Assembly: GCA_021736785.1 (NCBI GenBank)
Contig: JAIPFF010000017.1
Location: 1 to 64,000 of the forward strand
Direction of reading: 5' to 3'
Length of the DNA: 64,000 bases
Source: Thiohalocapsa sp.
GTDB lineage: Bacteria; Pseudomonadota; Gammaproteobacteria; Chromatiales; Chromatiaceae
Shown: one piece after another, positions 39,612-48,153 of the stretch
How positions within the stretch are numbered: position 1 is the stretch's first letter
Layout of the letters: each line of letters begins with the position of its first letter
Position numbers and translations under genes: made by a program
The notes under the pieces: generated by a model
What the model saw: the letters and a program-made list of their open reading frames with translations, nothing else
Databases searched by the model: none
What the model was told of the DNA's origin: nothing

Positions 39612-41594
39612 CTAGCGCTCGCCGGTCGCGGCCTGGCGCGGCCGGCGCGGCTGAACCGGGCGCAGCAACGCACCGACGCGCGGCCTTTGAGCGCCGAGGC
39701 GCTCGGCATAGATGACCCAGTAGCCCAACACACGCCGCACATAGTCGCGCGTCTCGGGATAAGGGATGGCGGCGATCCAGAGATCCGCCGGCATCGGTGC
39801 GTCCGGCAGCCAGCGGGCGACGGCGCCGGGGCCGGCATTGTAGGCCGCGGTGGCGACCACCGGATGCCCGTCGAAGCGTGCGGCCATGGCCGACAGATAA
39901 TGGCTGCCGAGGGCGATATTCAGTCGCGGGTCGATCAGGTCCAGCGTCGTGGGCGCCGGCCGGCCGACGCGCGCCGCGACCTCGCGGGCTGTCGCCGGCA
40001 TCAACTGCATCAGACCGGTGGCGCCGGCATGGGAGGCCACATCGGCGTCGAAGGCGCTCTCCTGGCGGATCACGGCGTACAGCCATGCCTGCGGCAGGCG
40101 GTTCTCCGACGCCGCCGCGCTTACCAGCGGGCGGTGGGCCAGCGGGAAGCGCAGCGACAGGTCATCCCAAAAGCCGGCGTCCGCGAGTGTGAAAATAGCT
40201 TCGGAATGCAGTCCCAGTGAGGACGCCGCGACCGCGGCCGCGATCAGATCGGCCTGCGACAAGCCCGACGTCATTGCGCGCCATTCGCGGCTGATGTCCG
40301 CGCCGCGACCCAGGCGTCCGAGCTCGCGGATGCGCGAGACGGTTTCGGAGTCGATGAACTGCGCCACGCGGCTGTCTTGCGCCGGCGCGGGCCGGTCGCC
40401 GAGCGCCGGTGCGCGCCCCAGCAGCTCTGCCGCGCGAAAACCCCACAGACTGCGCTCGCCGGCGGCTTCGGCGAACGCATGGGCGGCGGTCTTCAGGTCG
40501 CCGGTTTCGGCCGCGGCCCGCGCTCGCCAATATTGCCATTCGCCTTTGCCGCGCTCCTTGGCGGGCAGCACCTCGATCCAGCCCGGTAGCCAGTCCCGGG
40601 CGCGAAGATGTAGTGCCGCGCGCAGGCGCTCGCGCTGCAGCGGCGTTTGGTCGGCCAGGGGCTCGATCGCGGCCAGGAAGAACAGGGCGTCCCGCTCGCC
40701 GGCGCGCGCGAGACGGCCGCCGATGGCTGCATTGACGCGGTTGCGGGATGCCGGCGGCCAGGGCTCGCGGGTGGCGAGGGTGCTGAAGATTCGGGCTGCC
40801 TCGCGCGGGGCGCGCCGGGCCAGGCGCTCGAGCGCATGGGTCAGCGCCTCGGCACGGCGCGCCGGGTCCGCGGGCAGCGCCGCGTCCGCGTCCGTCAGTG
40901 TCTCGGGGTTGCGATAAACGGCCAGGGTTCGGTCGAGCCAGGTGCGCTGCCCGGCAGGCAAGTAGCGTCGCTGATAAGCAGCGACGCCGGCATTGCCCGC
41001 CGCCAGCGCCAGGTCGACGCGCTGCCAGACCGTTGCCGCATCGAGCCCGCCCGCACTGGCCCAGGCGGAGAACACCGGGTCGCAGTCATCGGGTAGAGAG
41101 CCGCCGGTGAGGTAGACGACGGCGAGACCCTCGAAAGCGGCGTCGGTGCGGCCGGTTTCCAGGAGTGCGCGGCGGTAGCGGCAGGCGCGGGTCTCCGAGC
41201 CATTGTCCAGGTAGCTGTCGACGTAGGCTTGCCAGCGCTTCTCGCGCGAGAGAAGCGCCAGCCACTTACGGCGGACGCGCTCGCCGGGTGCGCTGCCGCG
41301 GTGGCGCTCGATAAATTCCGTGACTTCCGCATCCGCGGTGACGTCGAGCCGATTCAGCAGTGCCTCGGCCTGCAGATAGGGCAGCAGCGGATAGTCGCCC
41401 AGCACCCTGCGCAGGGCGTCGAGGTCCACATCGGCGCCGGCGCGCAGCCCCCGCTCGGCTTCGAGGAATGCGCTGCGCTGTGCCGGCAGCGCAGTGCCGC
41501 TGTCGGCTGCGGCCGCCGCGCAGACTAGGCCCGCTGCCAGTGCGCAGGCGTGCAACAGGGCGCGCCGGGCGCCGTCGAGTAACGGTGCCGGCAT
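39612..41594 (-). CDS. slt: soluble lytic murein transglycosylase Slt70
   Basis: A 660-residue periplasmic enzyme, close to E. coli Slt70. A signal peptide (LLHACALAAGLVCAAAAA) precedes a long helical superhelix of TPR-like repeats. The C-terminal lysozyme-like domain carries WLYAVIRQESAFDADV (catalytic Glu), GATGLMQLMPATAREVA and ALGSHYLSAM. It cleaves the MurNAc-GlcNAc bond, forming 1,6-anhydro ends. I chose the ATG at 41592-41594, which gives a normal signal peptide; the longer frame to 41789 overlaps the divergent gene region. Confidence 0.92.
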   Translation of the reverse strand: MPAPLLDGARRALLHACALAAGLVCAAAAADSGTALPAQRSAFLEAERGLRAGADVDLDALRRVLGDYPLLPYLQAEALLNRLDVTADAEVTEFIERHRGSAPGERVRRKWLALLSREKRWQAYVDSYLDNGSETRACRYRRALLETGRTDAAFEGLAVVYLTGGSLPDDCDPVFSAWASAGGLDAATVWQRVDLALAAGNAGVAAYQRRYLPAGQRTWLDRTLAVYRNPETLTDADAALPADPARRAEALTHALERLARRAPREAARIFSTLATREPWPPASRNRVNAAIGGRLARAGERDALFFLAAIEPLADQTPLQRERLRAALHLRARDWLPGWIEVLPAKERGKGEWQYWRARAAAETGDLKTAAHAFAEAAGERSLWGFRAAELLGRAPALGDRPAPAQDSRVAQFIDSETVSRIRELGRLGRGADISREWRAMTSGLSQADLIAAAVAASSLGLHSEAIFTLADAGFWDDLSLRFPLAHRPLVSAAASENRLPQAWLYAVIRQESAFDADVASHAGATGLMQLMPATAREVAARVGRPAPTTLDLIDPRLNIALGSHYLSAMAARFDGHPVVATAAYNAGPGAVARWLPDAPMPADLWIAAIPYPETRDYVRRVLGYWVIYAERLGAQRPRVGALLRPVQPRRPRQAATGER

Positions 41595-41766
41595 GGTGAG
41601 CCAAGTAGGGGAACGGATGATCACCGGCGCGAGCATAGGATTCGCCGTGGCGAGGGGCAAGCCCGGTCCCTCGGCCGTCGCTGGCCGCGGGCCGCGCCGG
41701 ACTGGAAGCAAAACACCCTTTGCCCGATCATGTCCCCTACGATTCGTAAGCCTTGGAGCAGGCGTA

Positions 41767-42597
41767 ATGACCGCGAAGCCCGACGTCACCGAGCTCAGCT
41801 ACTTGACTGCATTGCTGCGCGAAGTGGCGCGTGAAGAAATCAAGCCGCGCTTCAGGCGCGCGAAAACATCCTCGAAGGCCGACGGCAGCCTCGTGACCGA
41901 GGCCGACACGGCGGTCCAGAACCGCCTGCAGGGGGTCTTCGCCGAGCGCTATCCGGACATAGCGCTGCTCGGCGAGGAGATGTCGCAGCAGGAGCAGGAG
42001 CGCCTGGCGGTGGATGACGGCACCGCCTTCTGGTGCCTCGATCCACTCGACGGCACCAGCAACTATGCCTGCGGCTTTCCCGGTTTCGCGATCTCGCTGG
42101 CGCTGGTGCGCAATGGCCGCGCCGAGCTCGCCGTGATCCTCGATCCGGTTCGCGACGAGTGCTTCACCGCCGCGATCGGCTCCGGCGCCTGGCTGAACGG
42201 CAGGCCGCTGGCGCCCTATGCGCCCGGCGAGGCGCTGGGCGACTGCCTGGCCGTGGTCGATTTCAAGCGCCTGCCGCCGCAGCGCGTGCCGGCCTTGTTC
42301 GGCCCCGGCTCGTTTCGCTCCCAGCGCAACGTCGGCGCGGTGGCGCTGGAGTGGTGCTGGATCGCCTCGGGGCGCTTTCAGCTCTACCTGCACGGCGGCC
42401 AGAAGCTTTGGGACTATGCCGCCGGCCGCTTGATCGCCGACGAGGCGGGGGTGGTCTCCGCGCTCTTCGCGCCCGACGGGGCGGTGCCGCTGCACGGCAT
42501 CGGCCTCGACAAGCGGGTCGCCGTTGCCGCGGCCACACGCGGCCTCTACGAAGCGTGGCTCGACTTCGTCGACCTGCCGCTGAGGCGCGCATCCTGA
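41767..42597 (+). CDS. inositol monophosphatase-family phosphatase
   Basis: A 276-residue enzyme of the Li+-sensitive, Mg-dependent phosphatase superfamily. The metal-binding motifs are DGSLVTEADTAVQ, LLGEEM, WCLDPLDGTSNYACGFPGFA and the C-terminal WDYAAGRLIADEAGG-like segment (WDYAAGRLIADEAG). Substrates in the family include inositol phosphate, histidinol phosphate, PAP and fructose bisphosphate; I cannot choose. The start is the ATG at 41767 with GGAGCAGG upstream. It is divergent from slt. Confidence 0.87.
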   Translation: MTAKPDVTELSYLTALLREVAREEIKPRFRRAKTSSKADGSLVTEADTAVQNRLQGVFAERYPDIALLGEEMSQQEQERLAVDDGTAFWCLDPLDGTSNYACGFPGFAISLALVRNGRAELAVILDPVRDECFTAAIGSGAWLNGRPLAPYAPGEALGDCLAVVDFKRLPPQRVPALFGPGSFRSQRNVGAVALEWCWIASGRFQLYLHGGQKLWDYAAGRLIADEAGVVSALFAPDGAVPLHGIGLDKRVAVAAATRGLYEAWLDFVDLPLRRAS

Positions 42598-42767
42598 GGC
42601 CTGGCCGTCTGCCGCGCGCGCTCCCGCGGCCGGCCCGCGGCGGCGTTTTCGGCGGGCGTCCTTTGTCCGCGACGGGCCGCGGGCTGTTAATTCGGCCCGT
42701 CGACCCTCAATTCCCGGTCCAGCGGCGGGGCGGTGTGCGCTGCGCGCGAACGACCGGGAGAGAACCG

Positions 42768-43211
42768 ATGACCGAAAATATCACCAATCAAGATATGGAC
42801 CTGAGCAGCGGGATCGCTGCTTTCGAGGCGAAACAGTTTTCGCGCGCGACCGGGCTGTTGTCGCCGCTGGCCGAAATGGGCGACGCGGAAGCCCAGTACC
42901 GCATGGCGATCATGGCGCAGAACGGGCTCGGCATGGTCGAGAATCCGTTGTTGGCCTTCAAGTATATGAAGGCGGCGGCCGAAGCCGGGCTCGGGCTCGC
43001 GCAGCACGGCCTGGGCTTCATGTACATGGAAGGCGAATGCACGGAAAAGAGCCCGGAGCGCGCGGTGCAATGGTTCCGTAAGGCCGCCGAGCAGGGCTTG
43101 GCCGGTTCTCAGACGACGCTCGCGATGATGTACGAGGAGGGACGGGGCGTGGAAAAGGACGTGGAAGAGGCCCGCAAGTGGTACCACATGGCGGGCTTCG
43201 ACGAGAAGTAG
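42768..43211 (+). CDS. Sel1-repeat (TPR-like) protein
   Basis: A 147-residue protein without signal peptide, built from about three Sel1-like repeats: AEAQYRMAIMAQNGLGM, GLGLAQHGLGFMYMEGEC and GLAGSQTTLAMMYEEGRGVE, ending KWYHMAGFDEK. Such repeats mediate protein-protein contacts. No enzymatic part is present. The start is the ATG at 42768 with GGGAGAG upstream; the long open frame upstream is a shadow of the phosphatase gene. It is convergent with the DAHP synthase gene. Confidence 0.85.
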   Translation: MTENITNQDMDLSSGIAAFEAKQFSRATGLLSPLAEMGDAEAQYRMAIMAQNGLGMVENPLLAFKYMKAAAEAGLGLAQHGLGFMYMEGECTEKSPERAVQWFRKAAEQGLAGSQTTLAMMYEEGRGVEKDVEEARKWYHMAGFDEK

Positions 43212-43335
43212 GCCGGCCCGAGCGGCGCCCGGTGTCGGCTTGTTGGCGGTCCGGAGCTTGGCCCGGAATTCTGCTCGGAGTCCGGACCGGGATCCGGCTC
43301 GTGCCTCGGCGTACGGGGAGCGGGGTGGATGCGCT

Positions 43336-44403
43336 TCAGCGCGGTCGCCGGGGCCGGCGGCGGCACTCGATGGCCTCCGCAAGCACTTCGAGCATGGGCA
43401 GCGTATCGTTCCAGCCGATACAGGCGTCGGTGACGCTTTGGCCGTAGACCAGGTCTTCCGGCGTGATCAGATCCTGGCGGCCGCCGACCAAGTGGCTCTC
43501 GATCATGACCCCGATGATGCGCCCGTCGCCGCGTTCCAACTGGCCGGCCACGTCCTCGCATACCCGCAACTGCTTGTCGTGTTGCTTGCGGCTGTTCGCG
43601 TGGCTGAAATCGATCATGATTTTCGGCACCAAGCCGGACTTCTCGATCTCCTCCGCGGCGATATTGACGCTTTCCGTATCGTAATTCGGACGGCTGCCGC
43701 CGCGCAGGATGACGTGCGTATCTTCGTTGCCGCTGGTGCTGAAGATGGCCGAGTTGCCGTCTTTGGTCAGCGACATGAAAACGTGGGGGCGTGCGGCGGC
43801 GTGCATGGCGTCGATGGCGACCTTGACGCTGCCGTCGGTGGCATTTTTGAATCCCACGGGACAAGACAGGCCCGATGCCAGCTCGCGGTGGCCTTGGCTT
43901 TCGGTCGTCCGTGCGCCGATCGCGCCCCAGCTCACCAAGTCCGCGATGTACTGCGGGCTGATCAGGTCGAGGAACTCGGTACCGGCGGGCACGCCGAGCT
44001 CGTTGAGATCCAGCAGAAGCTTGCGCGCCAGTCCCAGGCCCTTGTTGATCTCGAAGCTGCCGTCCAGGTTCGGGTCGTTGATCAGACCCTTCCAGCCGAC
44101 GGTGGTGCGCGGCTTTTCGAAGTAGACCCGCATCACCAACATCAGCCGGTCGCTCAGCGTCGGGCGCATTTCCGCCAGTCGGTGTGCGTACTCCATCGCC
44201 GCGACCGGGTCGTGCACGGAGCAGGGGCCGACCACCACCAGCAGGCGGTCGTCCTCGCCGTGCAGGATGCGCTGGATCTCCTGCCGGGCGTTGTGGACCG
44301 TCTCCGCCGCGGCGTCGGTAATCGGAAATTCCCGGTGCAGGTCTTTCGGTGCGATCACCTGCTTGATATCGCGGATGCGCAGGTCGTCTGTTTCGTAAGG
44401 CAT
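43336..44403 (-). CDS. aroG: class I DAHP synthase (3-deoxy-7-phosphoheptulonate synthase)
   Basis: A 355-residue enzyme that condenses phosphoenolpyruvate with erythrose 4-phosphate, the first step of aromatic amino acid synthesis. It shows DDRLLVVVGPCSVHDPVAAM, FEKPRTTVGWKGLINDPNLD, IGARTTESQGHRELASGLSC, ILRGGSRPNYD and MIESHLVGGRQ, the AroF/G/H pattern. Which amino acid inhibits it cannot be read with certainty. No other aro gene is adjacent. Confidence 0.94.
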   Translation of the reverse strand: MPYETDDLRIRDIKQVIAPKDLHREFPITDAAAETVHNARQEIQRILHGEDDRLLVVVGPCSVHDPVAAMEYAHRLAEMRPTLSDRLMLVMRVYFEKPRTTVGWKGLINDPNLDGSFEINKGLGLARKLLLDLNELGVPAGTEFLDLISPQYIADLVSWGAIGARTTESQGHRELASGLSCPVGFKNATDGSVKVAIDAMHAAARPHVFMSLTKDGNSAIFSTSGNEDTHVILRGGSRPNYDTESVNIAAEEIEKSGLVPKIMIDFSHANSRKQHDKQLRVCEDVAGQLERGDGRIIGVMIESHLVGGRQDLITPEDLVYGQSVTDACIGWNDTLPMLEVLAEAIECRRRPRRPR

Positions 44404-44744
44404 GGGTCGGGTCGTACTTCGTTCGCAAGACCATGCAGTATAACCAATTGGCGTACCCGGTCACTGCCTCCGCGTGCCGGCCGGCGGCCATTGCAGCACC
44501 GGCCTGCGCCCACTGCAGCAAATGTTGCGTTTTCCTTGGCGCCCGCGGCGGCCCACCGGTTAAAATCGTGCTTTTGCGACGGCAACCTCGGCCTATTGAC
44601 GGGAATACACGGTATCTTGCCGACATCCGCCCGCACCTGCGTCGAACGATCGGCCGGGCGCGGACCTCGACTCCCGCCGGTCCGCGCCGTCCGCGTGCCG
44701 CATCCGCGCATGTTCTGTATCAACACCCGCCTTCGAAACAAGCT

Positions 44745-45461
44745 ATGAAAAACAAACGCCCCGAGCGGCCGACGCCGCCCCGGGAGACGGATGAGCCCGG
44801 GACGCCGAAACCGGCGCCCGCAGGCCGTGCCGCGAAACGAGCAAAGCGCCAGGCGCGGGATCTCGCGTCATGGGCCACCGAAATCTACGCGGCGCCGCCC
44901 GGCGAGCGCGATGTCTCCGATGCCGTCGATGCGCGCGTCACCGTCAGTACGCGCATGCGCAAGCCGAAAGTCCATCTGACGGCACCGGCAACGGCGCGCA
45001 AGGTCGATCTGTCGCGCTACATGGGGCGATGGTACGAGATTGCCCGGCTTCCCTATTTCACCCAGCGGCGCTGCGTGAAGAACGTGAAGGCGGAATACGC
45101 CCTCGGCGACGACGGCATGGTCTACGTGACCAACAGCTGCGAGCACAAGGACGGCGGCATCGGCGTCGCCAAGGCCGTCGCGCGCGTTGTCGACCGCGCC
45201 AGCAATGCCCGGTTCGAAATCAGCTTCCGCACGCTCTACGGCGTTCACGTGCTCTGGGACGACTACTGGATCATTGGCCTGGGCGAGGACTACGAATACG
45301 CGCTGGTCGGCCAGCCTACGCGTCGGCGCGGCTGGGTCCTGTCGCGCGATCCTCGGCCGGCGGAAGAGGAGATCCGCGGATGGCTCGGCGAGTTCGAGGA
45401 AAAGGGCTTTCCCGCCGACGCGTTCAAGCGCACCCGCCAAGACCCTGTCGAGAGCGACTGA
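44745..45461 (+). CDS. Blc-type lipocalin with disordered N-terminal extension
   Basis: A 238-residue protein. Residues 1-85 are Pro/Arg/Lys-rich and look disordered (KNKRPERPTPPRETDEPG). Residues 88-235 are a lipocalin: LSRYMGRWYEIARLPYFTQR (GxW motif), VKAEYALGDDGMVYVTNSC, VLWDDYWIIGLGEDYEYALV and GWVLSRDPRPAEEEI. Blc proteins are normally outer-membrane lipoproteins binding lysophospholipids, but here no signal peptide or lipobox is seen, suggesting a cytosolic location or a wrong start. The ATG at 44745 has a weak ribosome-binding site. Confidence 0.8.
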   Translation: MKNKRPERPTPPRETDEPGTPKPAPAGRAAKRAKRQARDLASWATEIYAAPPGERDVSDAVDARVTVSTRMRKPKVHLTAPATARKVDLSRYMGRWYEIARLPYFTQRRCVKNVKAEYALGDDGMVYVTNSCEHKDGGIGVAKAVARVVDRASNARFEISFRTLYGVHVLWDDYWIIGLGEDYEYALVGQPTRRRGWVLSRDPRPAEEEIRGWLGEFEEKGFPADAFKRTRQDPVESD

Positions 45462-45522
45462 CGCCTGCCTCGCCGGGCGAGGACGTCGGCGGCGGCGCGG
45501 CCGCGCACGCTGCCGCCGTTGC

Positions 45523-46377
45523 TCAGCGCAGGTTCTTTTTGTAACTCGGCACTTTTGCGTTCTTTGCCTTCGAGAAGTTTGCGAACTCCATGGTCACGCT
45601 CGCCAACTCCACATCGGCGAAGTCTGCGCCTGCCACGTTGGCGCCGCGCAGGATCGCGCCGCCGAGCACCGCGCCGGTGAAATCGACGCCGCCGAGGTCG
45701 GCGTTGCGGAAGTTGGCGTCCTGCGCCGACACGCCCCGCAGCTTCGCCCCGCGCAGATCCGCGCCCTCGAAATTGGCCAGGTTGATCACCGTGAAGCCGT
45801 CGCGCTCGGCGCTGGTCAGGTCGGCGTCGTGCATGCTCGCCTTGACCAGATTCGCGTCATTGAGGTGGCAGTCCCGCAGGTCCGCGCTGCAGAGGTTGGT
45901 CTCGCGTAGATTGGCCTGAATGAACAGGGCCTTCTGCGCGCTCACATGACACAGGTTGCTGGCGCTGAAATCGGTGCCGCGCACATCGGCGCGGCTCAGG
46001 TTCGCCTGCTGCAGCTTTGCGCCGCGAATCTCCGCGTGGCGCAGATCCGCGCCCTCGAGATTCGCTCCGCTCAAGTCGGCGCCGCTGAAGACGGCGGCGC
46101 TTGCGGCACGCTCCGAGCCGGCGCGTACATGAGATAAGTCGGCGCCGGCAAGACCGGCGCCATTGAAATGGGCGCTCAACAGTCTGGCGCCGCGCAGCAC
46201 GGCGCCGGTCAGGTCGGCGTCGACGAGGTCGCTGAACTCCAGGTCGGCGCCGGTCAAATCCGCCCGCCGCAGATCGGCGCCGTTGAGGCGCATGTCCCGC
46301 AAGTCCGCCCCCGCCAACGAATCGGCGTCGATGCTGGCAAGGATCTCGCCGCTGTCTTTGTGCTTGATGTCGACCAT
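45523..46377 (-). CDS. pentapeptide-repeat protein
   Basis: A 284-residue protein made almost entirely of A(D/N)LxX repeats, for example ADLRDMRLNGADLRRADLTG and GADLSGANLEGADLRHAEI, predicting a right-handed quadrilateral beta-helix of more than ten coils. No signal peptide is evident, so it is probably cytosolic. Some relatives protect DNA gyrase from quinolones by mimicking DNA, but most have no known role. It is divergent from trkH and convergent with the lipocalin gene. Confidence 0.9.
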   Translation of the reverse strand: MVDIKHKDSGEILASIDADSLAGADLRDMRLNGADLRRADLTGADLEFSDLVDADLTGAVLRGARLLSAHFNGAGLAGADLSHVRAGSERAASAAVFSGADLSGANLEGADLRHAEIRGAKLQQANLSRADVRGTDFSASNLCHVSAQKALFIQANLRETNLCSADLRDCHLNDANLVKASMHDADLTSAERDGFTVINLANFEGADLRGAKLRGVSAQDANFRNADLGGVDFTGAVLGGAILRGANVAGADFADVELASVTMEFANFSKAKNAKVPSYKKNLR

Positions 46378-46707
46378 GGTGCCGCTCCGCTGTTGTTCTT
46401 CTCCCTACTCACAAATCTAGTCAGAAACGCGACACCCTGCCGCCGCTCGGTGCAAACAAGTCGGTGGCGCAGCCGGGTCATGGCTTCGTGAGTGAGCCAA
46501 TCGGCGTCCGGAGCAGCCGCGTGCGCCGAAACGAAGTTCAGCGGGGGGCGATTCCGATCGGGAATTTACGCAGGCTTTACGCGGCGAAAACGCGGCAAGG
46601 GGGATAATGTACGCAGGTTGGCCCTCCACGGCCGCAGTTGTCCCTTTGTCAGCCCGCTCAAGGTATCGCCGGACCGGCGAGATCCGCTGCAGACTTCGCT
46701 TCTCCCT
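46378..46707. other. divergent regulatory region, pentapeptide gene / trkH
   Basis: About 330 bases without a supported gene. The trkH half contains 11-bp-phased direct repeats and a -10-like GATAAT. Frames extending trkH upstream to 46492 have no family content. Confidence 0.5.
46565..46608 (+). promoter_or_regulatory. candidate response-regulator site and promoter for trkH
   Basis: Direct repeats TTTACGCAGG (46565-46574) and TTTACGCGG (46576-46584) start 11 bases apart, one helical turn, the pattern used by OmpR/PhoB-class regulators. GATAAT (46603-46608) could be the -10 box, with no good -35, as expected of an activated promoter. A third TACGCAGG occurs at 46610-46617. The KdpE-like regulator at 49727 is a natural candidate for binding. 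Confidence 0.4.
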
Positions 46708-48153
46708 ATGCATTGGCGCGCAATCTCACGTTTGTTCGGCATATTGCTTCTGATCTACGGCATCAGCTTCCTGCCGTCCTTGTGTCTGTCCCTGATCTAC
46801 GAGGATGGACAGTGGCACATATTCGCGTATTCACTGCTGCTGACGCTGCTTTCGGGCGTGCTGATATGGCTGCCGAACCGCAAAGAACGCAGTGAGCTCT
46901 CGGTCCGCGATGGCTTTTTGGTCGTTGCCCTGTTCTGGTTCGTGCTCGGGGTCTTCGGCGGGCTTCCGTTCGTGCTCGGACTGCACTTGTCTTTCATCGA
47001 TGCCCTGTTCGAGTCCATTTCCGGATTCACGACGACCGGCGCGACCGTCATCATCGGCCTGGATCAACTGCCGCCATCGATTCTCTACCACCGACAGCAG
47101 ATTCAATGGCTCGGCGGCATGGGCATCATCGTGCTGGCCGTCGCCATTCTGCCTCTGATGGGCGTCGGCGGGATGCAGCTTTACCGCGCAGAGACCTCCG
47201 GTGTGGCAAAGCACGAGAAGCCGACCCCACGCATCGCCGAGACGGCGCAAGCCTTGTGGCTGCTCTACTTCGGGCTGACGGCGGCCTGCTCGCTGGCGTT
47301 CTGGGCAGCGGGCATGACCGTTTTCGATGCCGTCGGCCATGCATTCACGACCATCGCCACGGGCGGCTTCTCGACCCACGATGCCAGCATCGGCTACTAC
47401 GACAGCTGGGTCATCGAGCTGATCGCCATTGTCTTCATGCTCGCCGGTGGCGTGAACTTCGCCATCCATTTCATCGCCTGGCGCAAACTCGATCCTCGGG
47501 CGTACGTCACGGATTCGGAGGTTCGCGCCTACTGGCTGATCTTCATCGCTGCATCGCTGTTCGTCGCCGCTAGCCTGCTCTGGGCACAGGTTTACGCCGA
47601 CGGGATCGAGGCGCTGCGCTATTCGGCCTTCCAAGTCGCATCGATCTTGACCAGCACCGGCTTCGGCACCGCCACATTCGCGCAGTGGCCCCTGCACATC
47701 CCGATGGTGCTGGTCGTCGTCTCCTTTATCGGCGGTTGCGGCGGATCGACGGCCGGCGGAATCAAAGTCCTGCGCGTGATGTTGTTGGCCAAACTGGGCA
47801 TTCGGGAGCTCTTTCAGCTCGTGCATCCCCATGCGATGACGCCCGTTAAAGTCGGCAAGCGGCCGGTGAGCGATCAGGTCTTGTTCTCGGTTTGGGGCTT
47901 TTACGTACTGTATGTCATGACGGCGCTCCTGCTGACCACGGGCATGATGGCGGCGGGCTTGGATCTCGAATCGGCGTTCGGTGCGGTGGTCGCGACGCTC
48001 AACCTGCTCGGTCCCGGACTGGGCGAGGTTGCCGCAAACTTCGCCAGCGTCGACCCGGTGGTGAAATGGCTTGCCGTTTTCAGCATGCTGGCGGGCCGCC
48101 TCGAGATCTTCACGCTGCTGATCCTGTTCTTTCCCGCTTACTGGAGGAACTGA
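46708..48153 (+). CDS. trkH: TrkH-type potassium transporter subunit
   Basis: A 481-residue inner-membrane protein with the four-fold pore duplication of the Trk/Ktr family. Selectivity-filter loops can be seen in SISGFTTTGATVI, AFTTIATGGFSTHDASIG, SILTSTGFGTATF and TLNLLGPGLGE; GGCGGSTAGGIKVLRVMLLA is the characteristic intramembrane loop. It imports K+ and normally needs the cytosolic ring protein TrkA, which is not in view. The start is the ATG at 46708. Its stop overlaps the ATG of the KdpD-like kinase (TGATG), so the three genes to 50437 are one unit. Confidence 0.93.
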   Translation: MHWRAISRLFGILLLIYGISFLPSLCLSLIYEDGQWHIFAYSLLLTLLSGVLIWLPNRKERSELSVRDGFLVVALFWFVLGVFGGLPFVLGLHLSFIDALFESISGFTTTGATVIIGLDQLPPSILYHRQQIQWLGGMGIIVLAVAILPLMGVGGMQLYRAETSGVAKHEKPTPRIAETAQALWLLYFGLTAACSLAFWAAGMTVFDAVGHAFTTIATGGFSTHDASIGYYDSWVIELIAIVFMLAGGVNFAIHFIAWRKLDPRAYVTDSEVRAYWLIFIAASLFVAASLLWAQVYADGIEALRYSAFQVASILTSTGFGTATFAQWPLHIPMVLVVVSFIGGCGGSTAGGIKVLRVMLLAKLGIRELFQLVHPHAMTPVKVGKRPVSDQVLFSVWGFYVLYVMTALLLTTGMMAAGLDLESAFGAVVATLNLLGPGLGEVAANFASVDPVVKWLAVFSMLAGRLEIFTLLILFFPAYWRN

